From Clostridia bacterium (GTDB lineage Bacteria; Bacillota; Clostridia; Christensenellales; Aristaeellaceae), in NCBI GenBank assembly GCA_017397895.1, contig JAFQHP010000017.1, forward strand, positions 62,001-126,000: a stretch of 64,000 bases of DNA, in the 5' to 3' direction. Below are positions 24,614 through 33,766 of this stretch, in pieces. The notes under the pieces are model-generated. The model searched no databases. It saw nothing but the letters and a program-made list of their open reading frames with translations, and was not told the origin of the DNA. Position 1 is the first letter of the stretch; the number at the start of each line of letters is the position of its first letter. Made by a program: the position numbers and the translations under genes.

Positions 24614-25909
24614 ATGGACAGCTATGCACGCCTGCTGGCAGCCATTCGCAGGCCCTATGCCACCGAACGATTCAACCGGCTTTACGGTCACCGGGAAGGG
24701 AGCCTGGCCTTTCAGATTACCCGGTATTCCCGCCTGGTGAAGGCCCATGAGGATATTTTTCATGACAATCAGGCGCCCCTGTACATGGTGAGCGCTCCCG
24801 GACGCACCGAAATTGGCGGCAACCATACCGACCATAACAACGGCTGCGTGCTGGCTGCGGCGGTGAACCTGGACACCCTGGCCTGCGTTTCCAAAACGGA
24901 AGGCATGACGGTGCGCATCCACAGCGAAGGATACCCGGAGCTGGTGGTGGATTTGACGGATATGGACGCAAAGGAAGAAGAAAAAGGCACCTCCGCAGCA
25001 CTGGTCAGGGGCGTGGCCAGGGGGCTGCGTGACCGGGGCTTCCAGGTGGGCGGCTTCCATGCGGCGGTGGTTTCCAGCGTAATGGGCGGCAGCGGGCTTT
25101 CCTCCTCTGCGGCCTATGAAGTGATGATTTCCCGCATTTTTGAAGCGCTGTACAATGGGAAGGAAATGGACGCAACTTCCCGGGCACAGCTTTCCCAGTA
25201 TGCGGAAAACGAATATTTCGGCAAGCCCTCCGGCCTGATGGACCAGATGGCCTGCTCCACCGGCGGCCTGGTGAACATTGATTTCAAGGGCCAGCCCAAG
25301 GTGAAGCCTCTGCAGTACAATTTTGCCAGCCACGGCTATCAGCTGGTGGTGGTGGCCCCCGGCGGCAGCCATGACAATCTGACCGACGAATACGCCGCCA
25401 TCCGCACGGAAATGCAGGATGTGGCTTCCTTCTTTGGCGAAAAGACCCTGCGGGGCGTGCGGCCGGAGCAATTGCTGCAGAACATGCAGGCCATTTGTCG
25501 CCGCTTCAGCGAGCGGGCAGTGCTGCGGGCCATGCACTTCTTCCAGGAAAACGAGCGGGTGAAGCAGCAGGTGCACGCCCTGCAGCTGGACGATCTGCCT
25601 GCTTTCTTTGCGGCAGTGAACGCTTCAGGCAAAAGCAGCTGGACGCTGCTGCAGAATATCTACCCCGCCGGCAGCACTTCCCAGGCCCTGGCGCTGGCCC
25701 TGGCCCTTTCGGAAACGCTGCTGCAGGGGAAGGGCGCATGCCGTGTGCACGGCGGCGGGTTTGCCGGCACTACGCTGAACTTTGTGCCAGAAGATATGGT
25801 GAATGCTTTTGTTTCCGGCATGGAACAGGCCTTTGGCCCCGGCTGCTGTGTGGTGCTGGACGTGCGTCAGGACGGCCCCTGTACGGTGTTTACCTCGGAA
25901 GAAAACTGA
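24614..25909 (+). CDS. galK: Galactokinase (GHMP kinase family)
   Basis: This 431-residue enzyme phosphorylates galactose to galactose 1-phosphate in the Leloir pathway. It has the galactokinase signature GRTEIGGNHTDHNNG, the ATP-binding GHMP motif VMGGSGLSSSAAYEV, the catalytic Asp region GKPSGLMDQMAC and the third motif VHGGGFAGTT. The N terminus carries about 35 residues more than the E. coli enzyme. It starts at ATG 24614 behind GGAGG and lies 13 bases after the solute-binding protein gene. Neither galT nor galE is in the window. Confidence 0.9.
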   Translation: MDSYARLLAAIRRPYATERFNRLYGHREGSLAFQITRYSRLVKAHEDIFHDNQAPLYMVSAPGRTEIGGNHTDHNNGCVLAAAVNLDTLACVSKTEGMTVRIHSEGYPELVVDLTDMDAKEEEKGTSAALVRGVARGLRDRGFQVGGFHAAVVSSVMGGSGLSSSAAYEVMISRIFEALYNGKEMDATSRAQLSQYAENEYFGKPSGLMDQMACSTGGLVNIDFKGQPKVKPLQYNFASHGYQLVVVAPGGSHDNLTDEYAAIRTEMQDVASFFGEKTLRGVRPEQLLQNMQAICRRFSERAVLRAMHFFQENERVKQQVHALQLDDLPAFFAAVNASGKSSWTLLQNIYPAGSTSQALALALALSETLLQGKGACRVHGGGFAGTTLNFVPEDMVNAFVSGMEQAFGPGCCVVLDVRQDGPCTVFTSEEN

Positions 25910-25918
25910 TGAAAATAC

Positions 25919-25959
25919 AACAGCCATCCGGCAGAAGAACGTACGGATGGCTGTTTTGA
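25919..25959 (+). terminator. Terminator after galK
   Basis: AACAGCCATCCG and CGGATGGCTGTT form a perfect 12-bp stem followed by TTG. Confidence 0.85.
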
Positions 25960-25972
25960 TACAGGAGTAAAA

Positions 25973-26566
25973 ATGGCAGATATTCTGGGCGCAGCGGCGG
26001 GATGCGGCATGATGGTGCTGATTATGATGCTCATTTTCAGCTTTCTTGTGCAAATCGGCGTGATGAAAAAGGAAACCATGGCGGCAGCCGGGCGGGTGTT
26101 TGGCCGGTGCGGCCTGTTTGCGCTGGGAATTGATGCGGCAATATTGCTGATTGCATGGGTGGCGCTTGGCTGGGAGGATGTGCAGTCCATGAAAGGGCTG
26201 CTTTGCCACGGCATGTTCGGGTGGCTTTCGGAAACTGCTGTGCCGGTGCACACCTTTTTGCAGGTGCAGTATATGGTGATGGCATTGTCAGGCCTTCTTT
26301 GCTATGCCGCTTTCAGGAAAAACGGTGATGAGAAAAGCGCCATGCGGGGGCTGAACCTGTTTTACCTGCTGCCGGGAATGGGCATTTTCTTTCTGCCGGT
26401 AAGTGTGGGCTTTATTCCGCTGCTTATTGCAGGGGTGTTGTTTGCTTTCAGCAAGTATATCCCGGCCGGGAAGCTGTTTGAAAAGGACAGCGGAATGTAC
26501 ATATTGTACACCGGGCTTTTATTTATGCTGGTGCTGGTTCTGTACAAGCTGGTTTCGGGGGTGTGA
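25973..26566 (+). CDS. Multi-pass membrane protein of unknown function
   Basis: This 197-residue protein has about five hydrophobic segments (near 10-30, 45-65, 95-112, 130-158 and 175-193). I recognise no family. It starts at ATG 25973 behind CAGGAG. The downstream PIG-V-like gene starts four bases after its stop, so the two form one unit. A role in cell-surface glycan or lipid synthesis is inferred only from that neighbour. Confidence 0.65.
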   Translation: MADILGAAAGCGMMVLIMMLIFSFLVQIGVMKKETMAAAGRVFGRCGLFALGIDAAILLIAWVALGWEDVQSMKGLLCHGMFGWLSETAVPVHTFLQVQYMVMALSGLLCYAAFRKNGDEKSAMRGLNLFYLLPGMGIFFLPVSVGFIPLLIAGVLFAFSKYIPAGKLFEKDSGMYILYTGLLFMLVLVLYKLVSGV

Positions 26567-26570
26567 AGAA

Positions 26571-27683
26571 ATGAAGAGAAAGCTTTGCACCTGTTTCATG
26601 ATTGCTGCATTGGTATGGCTGATCCACGATGTGATGCTCATCATTGGCTGCCAGGCCGTTTATGGCAATGTGACCCTGGAAAATATGCAGCTTCTGATCC
26701 GGGAGCGGCTCACCATGCCGGGGGATGCCCAGCGGTATTTGCAAATTGCAGGGGAAGGGTATCAGAAGGAAGGGGCGGACGCCATCAACCTGGTATTTTT
26801 CCCCTTATACCCCTTGCTGATGCGGCTGCTTTCCTTTGGGGTGGTGGATCTGGCGGCGGTTGGCATGGTGCTGTCCCGGCTGTGCCTGGCAGGGGCTGCC
26901 GTCTGCCTGTATGAATTGGCGAAAACAGAGGGCGGGGAACAGGCGGGCTGGTACAGTGTGCTGCTGTTTACGGTGTATCCCTTTTCTGTGTTCACCATCG
27001 GCGTGTATACGGAAAGCCTGTTTTTGCTTTTGTCCATGGGGTGCATGCTGGCAATCCGGAAGGAAAAAATGGCAGCGGCCGGGATCATCGGCTTTCTGGC
27101 GGCGCTGACCAGGGTGCAGGGAATGCTGCTTCTGTTCCCTGCGGTGTATCATGTGATTGCAGGTTCGCTTTCCAAGGAAAAAAGAAAAATCTCCTGGCGG
27201 GATGCCTTTGTGCTGCTGATTCCGGTGGGCTTTATGGTGTATCTTGCCATCAATCATTCCCTGCACGGCAATCCGTTCCAGTTCCTGATCTATGAGGAAG
27301 GGGAGCCCTGGTATCAGTCCACCCGGTGGATAGCCGAAAACATTTCCACCCAGTATTACAATGCGCTGAATTTCAAGGGGCTGGAAAAGATCATTTACTG
27401 GCCCCAGATTATCCTGTATTTCCTGGCCGTTTCGGCGCTGTTTTACGGGATAAAAAAGGAAGTGCGGATGGAATATCTGCTGTACGGCGGGGTGTATGTG
27501 GGATTCACATATCTGAGCGGCTGGATGATCAGCGGCGGACGGTATATGATGTGCTGCTTCCCTTTGTACCTTGTGGCAAGCAGAATGAAAAGCGAAAAAG
27601 TGAAAGGCGCATTGTTGGCAGGAAGCTGTGTGTTTTATTTCATGTACAGCCTGATGTTTTTGCAGGGCTATTCCATTATGTAG
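26571..27683 (+). CDS. GT-C fold glycosyltransferase of the PIG-V-like type
   Basis: This 370-residue polytopic protein has some nine membrane helices. The motifs GDAQRYLQIAGEGY, FFPLYPLLMRLL, TVYPFSVFTIGVYTESLF and ALTRVQGMLLLFP match bacterial relatives of PIG-V, the second mannosyltransferase of GPI synthesis. The first Asp after helix one is the expected catalytic residue of a lipid-phosphosugar transferase. Sugar and acceptor are unknown. It lies four bases after the preceding membrane protein gene. Confidence 0.75.
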   Translation: MKRKLCTCFMIAALVWLIHDVMLIIGCQAVYGNVTLENMQLLIRERLTMPGDAQRYLQIAGEGYQKEGADAINLVFFPLYPLLMRLLSFGVVDLAAVGMVLSRLCLAGAAVCLYELAKTEGGEQAGWYSVLLFTVYPFSVFTIGVYTESLFLLLSMGCMLAIRKEKMAAAGIIGFLAALTRVQGMLLLFPAVYHVIAGSLSKEKRKISWRDAFVLLIPVGFMVYLAINHSLHGNPFQFLIYEEGEPWYQSTRWIAENISTQYYNALNFKGLEKIIYWPQIILYFLAVSALFYGIKKEVRMEYLLYGGVYVGFTYLSGWMISGGRYMMCCFPLYLVASRMKSEKVKGALLAGSCVFYFMYSLMFLQGYSIM

Positions 27684-27685
27684 AG

Positions 27686-27715
27686 TTGACAGGGGACAGA
27701 CAGAAGCGGTATAAT
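27686..27715 (+). promoter_or_regulatory. Consensus promoter of the tsaE-tsaB-rimI operon
   Basis: TTGACA and TATAAT, both exact consensus, are separated by 18 bases. Confidence 0.88.
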
Positions 27716-27747
27716 ACACAGGTTTGAAACAAGATGGAGGGATGGGC

Positions 27748-28191
27748 GTGAAGAGTGGTTCCGCACAGGAAACAAGGGCCATTGGCGAAAGGCTGGCCGG
27801 GCATTTGAAGCCCGGTGACGTGGTGCTGCTGGAAGGATATCTTGGCGCCGGGAAAAGCGAACTGGCCCGGGGCATGGCAAGAGGCCTGGGCATTCAGGGC
27901 GCTGTGCCCAGCCCCTCCTTTACCATTCTCAATGCGTATGACGAAGGCAGAATTCCCCTGTATCATTTCGACTGGTACCGCATTGAGGACCCTGCCGAAA
28001 TATACGAAATGGGCATGGAGGAGCAGCTTTGCGGCGACGGCGTGGCGCTGATTGAATGGAGCGAAAAGGCCAGGGAATGCCTGCCGGAAAGGCTGCTCAA
28101 AATCACCATCGTGCCGTTGGATGAAACCACAAGAGACATTACCTTTGAGCCCTTTGGCGGCTTTGAGTTTGAGGAGAATTGGGTACAATGA
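27748..28191 (+). CDS. tsaE: tRNA threonylcarbamoyladenosine biosynthesis ATPase TsaE
   Basis: This 147-residue P-loop protein belongs to the t6A37 tRNA-modification complex with TsaB and TsaD. Walker A is GYLGAGKSELARGMA, and PSPSFTI and YHFDWYRI are family motifs. GTG 27748 is the better start, because GGAGG ends 6-7 bases upstream and the ATG at 27742 would be too close. It overlaps tsaB by 4 bases (ATGA). tsaD is not in this window. Confidence 0.93.
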   Translation: MKSGSAQETRAIGERLAGHLKPGDVVLLEGYLGAGKSELARGMARGLGIQGAVPSPSFTILNAYDEGRIPLYHFDWYRIEDPAEIYEMGMEEQLCGDGVALIEWSEKARECLPERLLKITIVPLDETTRDITFEPFGGFEFEENWVQ

Positions 28192-28886
28192 TTTTGCTTT
28201 TGATTGATACCACAGGCCCTGTGGCGGGCGTGGCTGTGATGGAGGACGGAAAGGTGCGGTATGAGGCCATGTGCATCAACAGCTTCACCCATTCCCAGTC
28301 CATGCTGCCCATGGTGGAGGAGGCTTACCTGCATACCGGCCTTTCTGTGGACAAAACGGATGTGTTCGCCTGCGTCACCGGCCCCGGCAGCTTTACCGGG
28401 GTGCGCATTGGGGTGAGCACGGTGAAAGCGCTGGCGCAGGCGGGCCAAAGACCCTGCGTTGCGGTGGATGCGCTGGAAAGCATGGCAAACGGCGTTCGGT
28501 ATTTTGACGGCGTCATTTGCCCCATCCAGGACGCCAGGGCCGGGCAGGTGTACGGCGCAGCGTTTATGGGCGGCAGCATGGAGCGGCTGACGGAAGACAA
28601 GCCGCTGATCCTGGAAGAGTATCTGGAAAAGGTGAAAGCCTTTGGGAAAAAGATGCTGTTCCTGGGGGACGGCATGCCGGTGCATCGGGAAAAGATTGCG
28701 GCCATGCTGGGGGAAAGCGCTGTGTTTGCTCCGGCACAGCTTGCATATCTGCGTCCGGCTGCTGCGGCGGAATTGGCATGGCAAAAGCAGGAGAAAGCGG
28801 TGAGCTATCTGGAACTGCAGCCCATGTACCTGCGGGCGCCATCTGCCGAGCGGCAAAAGAACCTGAAGGAGAAATACAATGGCTGA
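28188..28886 (+). CDS. tsaB: tRNA threonylcarbamoyladenosine biosynthesis protein TsaB
   Basis: This 232-residue protein has the ASKHA fold and partners TsaD in t6A synthesis. It starts MILLLIDTTG, and has VTGPGSFTGVRIGVSTVKALA and CPIQDARAGQVYGA. Its start overlaps the tsaE stop and its end overlaps rimI by 8 bases, so the three genes are tightly coupled. Confidence 0.94.
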   Translation: MILLLIDTTGPVAGVAVMEDGKVRYEAMCINSFTHSQSMLPMVEEAYLHTGLSVDKTDVFACVTGPGSFTGVRIGVSTVKALAQAGQRPCVAVDALESMANGVRYFDGVICPIQDARAGQVYGAAFMGGSMERLTEDKPLILEEYLEKVKAFGKKMLFLGDGMPVHREKIAAMLGESAVFAPAQLAYLRPAAAAELAWQKQEKAVSYLELQPMYLRAPSAERQKNLKEKYNG

Positions 28887-29391
28887 TGTGATCATCCGCC
28901 GCATGACCATAGATGACGTGGATGCGGTGCACAGGGTGGAATGCGCATGCTTTCCCAAGCCCTGGACCAGGGAAGACTTTGTGAAGGAAATGACCCAGAA
29001 CACCTGTGCCCGGTACCTGGTGGCAGAGGAAGAGGGAAGGGTGATGGGCTTTGCGGGTACCTGGGTGGTGCTGGATGAGGCCCATGTTACCAACGTAGCC
29101 GTTATGCAGGAATACAGAGGCCGGGGCATTGGCAAGATGCTGACCCGGGCGCTGATGCAGTACGCAGCCAATCTTGGTGTCACCTATGCCACGCTGGAAG
29201 TGCGCCGCAGCAATGAAGTGGCCCAGAACCTGTACAAAAGCCTGGGGTTTCAGTATGTGGGCGTGCGCAAGCGCTATTATGAAGACAACGGGGAAGACGC
29301 GTTCATCTTCTGCTGCATTTCCATGCCCGAAGCGGAAGAGGATTTTGAAGAGGAAGAAACGCTGCATACCCAGGAAGCCTCGGATTTTTGA
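28879..29391 (+). CDS. rimI: Ribosomal protein S18 alanine N-acetyltransferase RimI
   Basis: This 170-residue GNAT enzyme has the acetyl-CoA loop QEYRGRGIGKML and the family segment RRSNEVAQNLYKSLGFQYVG, then RKRYYEDNGEDAF, which is typical of RimI. The acidic C-terminal extension (EEDFEEEETLH) is longer than usual. Its start lies inside the tsaB end, the usual Firmicute order. Confidence 0.9.
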   Translation: MADVIIRRMTIDDVDAVHRVECACFPKPWTREDFVKEMTQNTCARYLVAEEEGRVMGFAGTWVVLDEAHVTNVAVMQEYRGRGIGKMLTRALMQYAANLGVTYATLEVRRSNEVAQNLYKSLGFQYVGVRKRYYEDNGEDAFIFCCISMPEAEEDFEEEETLHTQEASDF

Positions 29392-29448
29392 CGGAAAAAG
29401 ACGGAAAAGCACATTCATTTTGTGATTTGTGCGTGCTATAGTATGCGT

Positions 29449-29477
29449 CGGTGCGAAAAACGCACCGATGTTTTTTT
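29449..29477 (+). terminator. Terminator of the tsa-rimI operon
   Basis: CGGTGCG and CGCACCG form a perfect stem with an AAAAA loop, then ATGTTTTTTT. Confidence 0.9.
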
Positions 29478-29491
29478 CTGAGGTGAAGAAG

Positions 29492-29944
29492 ATGCAAAAA
29501 AATGATGGCCTGGGGAAAGAAAAACGCCGTATTGCTGATCGCCTTTGCGGCGGCGGTTTCCATGCTGCTGGTGCCGCCGGATGAAGCGTATCTGGGCTAT
29601 TTTGATATCAAGACGCTGTGCTGCCTTTTTGGCACGCTGGCGGTGGTGTGCGCCCTGAAAAACATCCATTTCTTTGCCATCCTGGCCCGGCGGATCATGA
29701 TGCTGACGGGGGATACCCGGGTGGCTGCCATTGTGCTGATTTACATTACCTTCATCGGCTCCATGATTATTGCAAACGACATGGCGCTGATCACCTTTCT
29801 GCCGCTTGGGTATTATGTATTACCTTCCGGGAATATGCATCCCATTATAAAGACAGCATCAAGGAATATTTTCTGCGGTTTACCGTGCTGAATTTCGGAT
29901 TTTTGCTGATCTTGACCCTTGTTTCCCTACTGCAGGGGAGATGA
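29492..29944 (+). pseudogene. Decayed SLC13/ArsB-type anion permease gene with internal deletion
   Basis: The 5' part (29502-29817) encodes the N terminus of a CitM/ArsB/DASS-type permease: two membrane helices, GTLAVVCALKNIHFF, and IGSMIIANDMALITFLPLG. At about 29817-29825 the frame changes and the sequence continues as the family's C terminus (REYASHYKDSIKEYFLRF, then VLNFGFLLILTL), ending at the TGA at 29942-29944. The middle, several hundred residues in this family, is missing. The natural start may be ATG 29492 behind GAGGTGAAG. From there an A7 run at 29496-29502 throws the frame by one base. Two independent lesions make this a relic. Confidence 0.82.
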
Positions 29945-29988
29945 GCGAAAAAATATAGCGGAAATGAGAAAAAACAGGCAAAAAACAC

Positions 29989-30017
29989 TTGCCAAGAAAA
30001 CTGAATGATGTTATAAT
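29989..30017 (+). promoter_or_regulatory. Promoter of rpsB-tsf
   Basis: TTGCCA and TATAAT are 17 bases apart. The roughly 95-base leader that follows contains a CCGG-GAAA-CCGG stem and further GC-rich pairing potential, as expected of ribosomal-protein leaders. Confidence 0.8.
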
Positions 30018-30119
30018 TCAAAAGATCACGCACGCGCGCTGATTTGCCGTTTGTGCCGGGAAACCGGTGGCCGGCAAAGGTGACGCTCGCGGAGGAAAAT
30101 AACAAGGAGGAAACTCAAA

Positions 30120-30845
30120 ATGGCTGTCATCTCTATGAAACACCTGCTGGAAGCCGGCGTACACTTCGGTCACCAGACCCGTCGCTGGAACCCCAAAATG
30201 GCCCCCTACATCTTCACCGAACGCAACGGTATCTACATCATCGACCTGCAGAAGACCGTTCGCAAGGTGGACGAAGCTTACATGTTCATCCGCAATGTGG
30301 CCATGGAAGGCAAGACCATCCTGTTCGTCGGCACCAAGAAGCAGGCTCAGGAAAGCATTGAAAGCGAAGCCAAGCGCTGCAACATGTTCTATGTGAACAA
30401 CCGTTGGCTGGGCGGCATGCTGACCAACTTCCGCACCATCCGTACCCGCGTGGAACGCCTCAACGCCATCGACAAGATGGAACAGGCCGGCCAGTTCGAC
30501 GTGCTGCCCAAGAAGGAAGTTATCAAGCTGCAGCATGAACGTGAAAAGCTGGAAGCCAACCTGGGCGGTATCCGCGAAATGAAGAAGCTGCCCGGCGCCC
30601 TGTTTGTGGTTGACCCCCGCAAGGAACACATTGCCGTGGCTGAAGCCCGGACCCTGGGCATTCCGATCGTGGCCATCGTGGACACCAACTGCGATCCCGA
30701 CGAAGTGGACTACGTCATCCCCGGCAACGACGACGCCATCCGCGCCGTGAAGCTCATCGCCGGCAAGCTGGCTGATGCTGTGCTGGAAGGCAAGCAGGGC
30801 GAACAGAGCGAAGCCGAAGTGGCCGCCGAAGAAGCTGCTGAATAA
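30120..30845 (+). CDS. rpsB: 30S ribosomal protein S2
   Basis: This 241-residue protein starts [20 protein letters not shown], the S2 signature, and has [10 protein letters not shown] and [14 protein letters not shown]. The Ala/Glu-rich C-terminal tail is normal. It starts behind AAGGAGG and is followed by tsf after 48 bases, the universal bacterial order. Confidence 0.98.
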   Translation: MAVISMKHLLEAGVHFGHQTRRWNPKMAPYIFTERNGIYIIDLQKTVRKVDEAYMFIRNVAMEGKTILFVGTKKQAQESIESEAKRCNMFYVNNRWLGGMLTNFRTIRTRVERLNAIDKMEQAGQFDVLPKKEVIKLQHEREKLEANLGGIREMKKLPGALFVVDPRKEHIAVAEARTLGIPIVAIVDTNCDPDEVDYVIPGNDDAIRAVKLIAGKLADAVLEGKQGEQSEAEVAAEEAAE

Positions 30846-30893
30846 TCAGATTATTTCATCAATCCTTGATTATCGATAAGGAGGACAACTACA

Positions 30894-31547
30894 ATGGCTG
30901 CTATTACTGCTGCAATGGTAAAAGAACTGCGTGAACGCACCCAGGCCGGTATGCTGGATTGCAAAAAGGCCCTGGCTGAATCCGATGGCGATATGGAAAA
31001 GGCTGTTGCCTACCTGCGTGAAAAGGGCCTGGCCGCTGCTGCCAAGAAGGCCGGCCGTGTGGCCGCCGAAGGCGCTGTGGAAAGCTACATCCACATGGGC
31101 GGCAAGATCGGCGTGCTGGTTGAAGTGAACTGCGAAACCGACTTTGTGGCCAACACCGACACCTTCAAGGCTCTCTGCCATGACATCGCTCTGCAGATCG
31201 CCGCTGCCAACCCCCTGTACATCAACAAGGAAGACGTTCCCGCCGCCGCTCTGGAAGCCGAAAAGGAAATCCTGCGCGCTCAGGCCCTGAACGAAGGCAA
31301 GCCCGAAAAGATCGTGGATCGTATGGTGGAAGGCCGTATTTCCAAGTATTACGCCGAAAACTGCCTGATGGAACAGGTTTTCGTGAAGAATCCTGACATC
31401 ACCGTGGGCACCCTGGTGAACGAAGCCACCCTGGCTTCCGGCGAAAAGATCACCGTGCGCCGCTTCACCCGCTACGAACGCGGCGAAGGCATCGAAAAGA
31501 AGGAATCCAACCTGGCTGCCGAAATCGCCGAAATGACCAAGAAGTAA
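30894..31547 (+). CDS. tsf: Translation elongation factor Ts
   Basis: This 217-residue guanine-nucleotide exchange factor for EF-Tu has the N-terminal UBA-like domain with [16 protein letters not shown] and the core motif [10 protein letters not shown]. It is shorter than the E. coli protein (about 280), as in many Clostridia, because one dimerisation subdomain is reduced. It starts behind AAGGAGG. Confidence 0.97.
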   Translation: MAAITAAMVKELRERTQAGMLDCKKALAESDGDMEKAVAYLREKGLAAAAKKAGRVAAEGAVESYIHMGGKIGVLVEVNCETDFVANTDTFKALCHDIALQIAAANPLYINKEDVPAAALEAEKEILRAQALNEGKPEKIVDRMVEGRISKYYAENCLMEQVFVKNPDITVGTLVNEATLASGEKITVRRFTRYERGEGIEKKESNLAAEIAEMTKK

Positions 31548-31558
31548 TTTGCCCTATA

Positions 31559-31589
31559 CAGGCGGCTCACAAAGCCGCCTGTTTTTTTT
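31559..31589 (+). terminator. Terminator after tsf
   Basis: CAGGCGGCT and AGCCGCCTG form a 9-bp stem followed by eight T. Confidence 0.93.
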
Positions 31590-31614
31590 GAATGATGCAG
31601 GGAGGAAATGCAAG

Positions 31615-32325
31615 ATGAACACCTATAAGCGCATTCTTTTGAAGCTCAGCGGTGAAATGCTGGGGGAAAACGGCAAGCTCTTTGACCATGATATCATCGA
31701 TAACGTGGCCAATACCCTGGTGAAGATCGCCGAAAGCGGCGTAGAGCTGGGCGTGGTAATTGGCGCCGGCAATATCTGGCGGGGTCGTCAGGGCGGCGAA
31801 ATGGACCGCGTCACGGCGGACCAGATGGGCATGCTGGGCACGGTGATCAACTGCCTGTGTATGCGGGATGCTGTGCAGCGTGCCGGCGGCGATGCCGTAG
31901 TGATGAGCGCCTTTGAAATGAACCGGGTGTGCGAAGTGTATAATACCCAGCACGCTCTGCAGCATCTGAAGAGTGGTAAGATCGTTTTCTTTGCTGCCGG
32001 CAGCGGCAACCCCTTCTTCTCCACCGATACCGCAGTGGTGCTGCGGGCTGTGGAAGTTGGGGCTGACGCCATCCTGCTTGCCAAGAACATTGACGGCGTG
32101 TACACTGCCGACCCAAAGAAGGATCCTACCGCTACCCTCATCCGGGAAATCAGCTACGAAAAGGCCCAGGATATGCGGCTGAAGGTGATGGACAGCGCTG
32201 CCTTTGCCCTGTGTGCCGAAAACAAGGTGCCGGTGGTGCGGGTGTTTGGCCTGTATGATCCGGAAGATATCGTGAAAGTACTGTCCGGCGACGATATGGG
32301 CACCATTTTGCATCCCGAACAGTAA
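31615..32325 (+). CDS. pyrH: UMP kinase
   Basis: This 236-residue amino-acid-kinase-fold enzyme makes UDP from UMP. It has LKLSGEMLGE, VIGAGNIWRGRQG, the uridine-binding region MDRVTADQMGMLGT and LLAKNIDGVYTADPKKDP. I use ATG 31615, 9 bases after GGAGG. It lies in the usual rpsB-tsf-pyrH order, but frr does not follow. Confidence 0.96.
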   Translation: MNTYKRILLKLSGEMLGENGKLFDHDIIDNVANTLVKIAESGVELGVVIGAGNIWRGRQGGEMDRVTADQMGMLGTVINCLCMRDAVQRAGGDAVVMSAFEMNRVCEVYNTQHALQHLKSGKIVFFAAGSGNPFFSTDTAVVLRAVEVGADAILLAKNIDGVYTADPKKDPTATLIREISYEKAQDMRLKVMDSAAFALCAENKVPVVRVFGLYDPEDIVKVLSGDDMGTILHPEQ

Positions 32326-32362
32326 GAAAACATTGGGCGCAGTCAACGGGAGCAATTCCCGG

Positions 32363-32391
32363 TTGAAATTTCTGTGCAAATGATGTATAAT
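32363..32391 (+). promoter_or_regulatory. Promoter of darA
   Basis: TTGAAA and TATAAT are 17 bases apart, 48 bases before the start codon. Confidence 0.75.
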
Positions 32392-32439
32392 CATATCAGA
32401 CAGGTCATAAATATTTTGTGCATGAAAGGAGTGCGCCCT

Positions 32440-32772
32440 ATGAAACTGATTATTGCCATCGTGCAGGATGAGGACGCTTCCCGTCTGATTTCCAATTTGA
32501 TGAACGAAGGCTACGGCGTGACCAAGCTGGCTACCACCGGCGGCTTCCTCAGGAGCGGCAACACCACCCTGCTTGTGGGTGTGGACGATAACCGCTTTGA
32601 CAGCTGCATGGCCATCATTGAAAAAGTTTGCAAAAGCCGCAAGCAGATTGCCACCTCTCCCGTTAACATGGGCGGCGGTACGGCCGGTATGTATTCGCCC
32701 TATCCCATCGAAGTGACGGTGGGCGGTGCTACGGTGTTTGTGGTGACGGTGGATCAGTTTGTTAAGTTCTGA
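32440..32772 (+). CDS. darA: Cyclic-di-AMP receptor DarA (PstA, PII-like)
   Basis: This 110-residue PII-like trimeric protein binds c-di-AMP. It starts MKLIIAIVQDEDASRLI and has LATTGGFLRSGNTTLLVGV and the C-terminal TVFVVTVDQFVKF. I use ATG 32440 behind AAAGGAG. It lies just before holB as in many Firmicutes. Its cellular target is not settled. Confidence 0.92.
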   Translation: MKLIIAIVQDEDASRLISNLMNEGYGVTKLATTGGFLRSGNTTLLVGVDDNRFDSCMAIIEKVCKSRKQIATSPVNMGGGTAGMYSPYPIEVTVGGATVFVVTVDQFVKF

Positions 32773-32821
32773 TTCAGCGGAAAAAAGGTTGACCCTTAAG
32801 TCATGCGCGGCGGGGAGTGAA

Positions 32822-33766
32822 ATGCTCCTCGCCATTTGGCGTGAGTTCGAAGCGGACAGGCTGGCCCATGCATACCTCTTTACCGGGGAAAGCGGCGTGG
32901 GGAAAAAGACCTTTGCCCGGCTTCTGGCCAAGGCACTTTTGTGCCAGGGGGAAGGGGAAAAGCCCTGCAATACTTGCCGAAGCTGCAAGCGCTTTGACGC
33001 CAAAACCCACGGGAATGTGTATTATCCTGTGCCGCCACCCAAGAAAAACTCCATCGGCGTGGAGGAATTGCGGGGTATTCTGGACGAATTGTCCCGGGCC
33101 GGGCTGGAAGAAGGCAGGCGGGTGATTGTCATCAACGAAGCAGAAAGGCTGACCCCGGCCAGCCAGAACTGTCTGCTGAAAACCCTGGAAGAAGCACCGG
33201 AAGGCATCTATTTTCTGGTGGTGACGGATACGGAGCGGGCTATTTTGCCCACCATCCGCTCCCGCTGCCGGGTGATCCGCTTTCCCGGGTGGAGCCAGCA
33301 GCGGATTTATAAAACACTGACGGAAAACGGCATCCCAGGCCCCAGGGCCCAGGAACTAACCGATCTTTGCGAGGGAAGCCTGGGCAAGGCACTGAAGATG
33401 CAGCAGGATGAAAGCTACTGGGCCATGCGGGAAATGGTAAAGCAAAGCTTTTTGCGTATCCGCAAAGCGGCGGATATCCCGGCGGCCAGCCAGCTGCTGA
33501 AAGACAAAAAAGATGAGGCGGAAACCCTGCTTTCCATCCTGGAACAGGAAGTACGCAGGCTGATTGGTGCAAAGGAAAGGGATATGGCAGATGCTGCTGC
33601 CTATTTTCCGGAGCATTGGCAGAAGGCCGATATCCTGTCCCTTTGCAGGGTGCAGGACGGCATTATGCGCTGCAAACAATATAAATCATCCAACGTGGGG
33701 TGGGCGGCCAATGCCGAAGCCCTGATGTTGACCATAGCGGAGGAAGCAAGAAAATGGCAACTGTGA
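32822..33766 (+). CDS. holB: DNA polymerase III delta-prime subunit
   Basis: This 314-residue clamp-loader subunit has a P-loop-like GESGVGKKTFA, a Cys module (LLCQGEGEKPCNTCRSCKRF), the NEAERLTPASQNCLLKTLEE region and the SRC motif in TIRSRCRVIRF. ATG 32822 follows GGGGAG at short spacing. An in-frame TTG at 32759 overlapping darA is possible but would add an untypical N terminus. It overlaps ricT by 13 bases. Confidence 0.9.
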   Translation: MLLAIWREFEADRLAHAYLFTGESGVGKKTFARLLAKALLCQGEGEKPCNTCRSCKRFDAKTHGNVYYPVPPPKKNSIGVEELRGILDELSRAGLEEGRRVIVINEAERLTPASQNCLLKTLEEAPEGIYFLVVTDTERAILPTIRSRCRVIRFPGWSQQRIYKTLTENGIPGPRAQELTDLCEGSLGKALKMQQDESYWAMREMVKQSFLRIRKAADIPAASQLLKDKKDEAETLLSILEQEVRRLIGAKERDMADAAAYFPEHWQKADILSLCRVQDGIMRCKQYKSSNVGWAANAEALMLTIAEEARKWQL

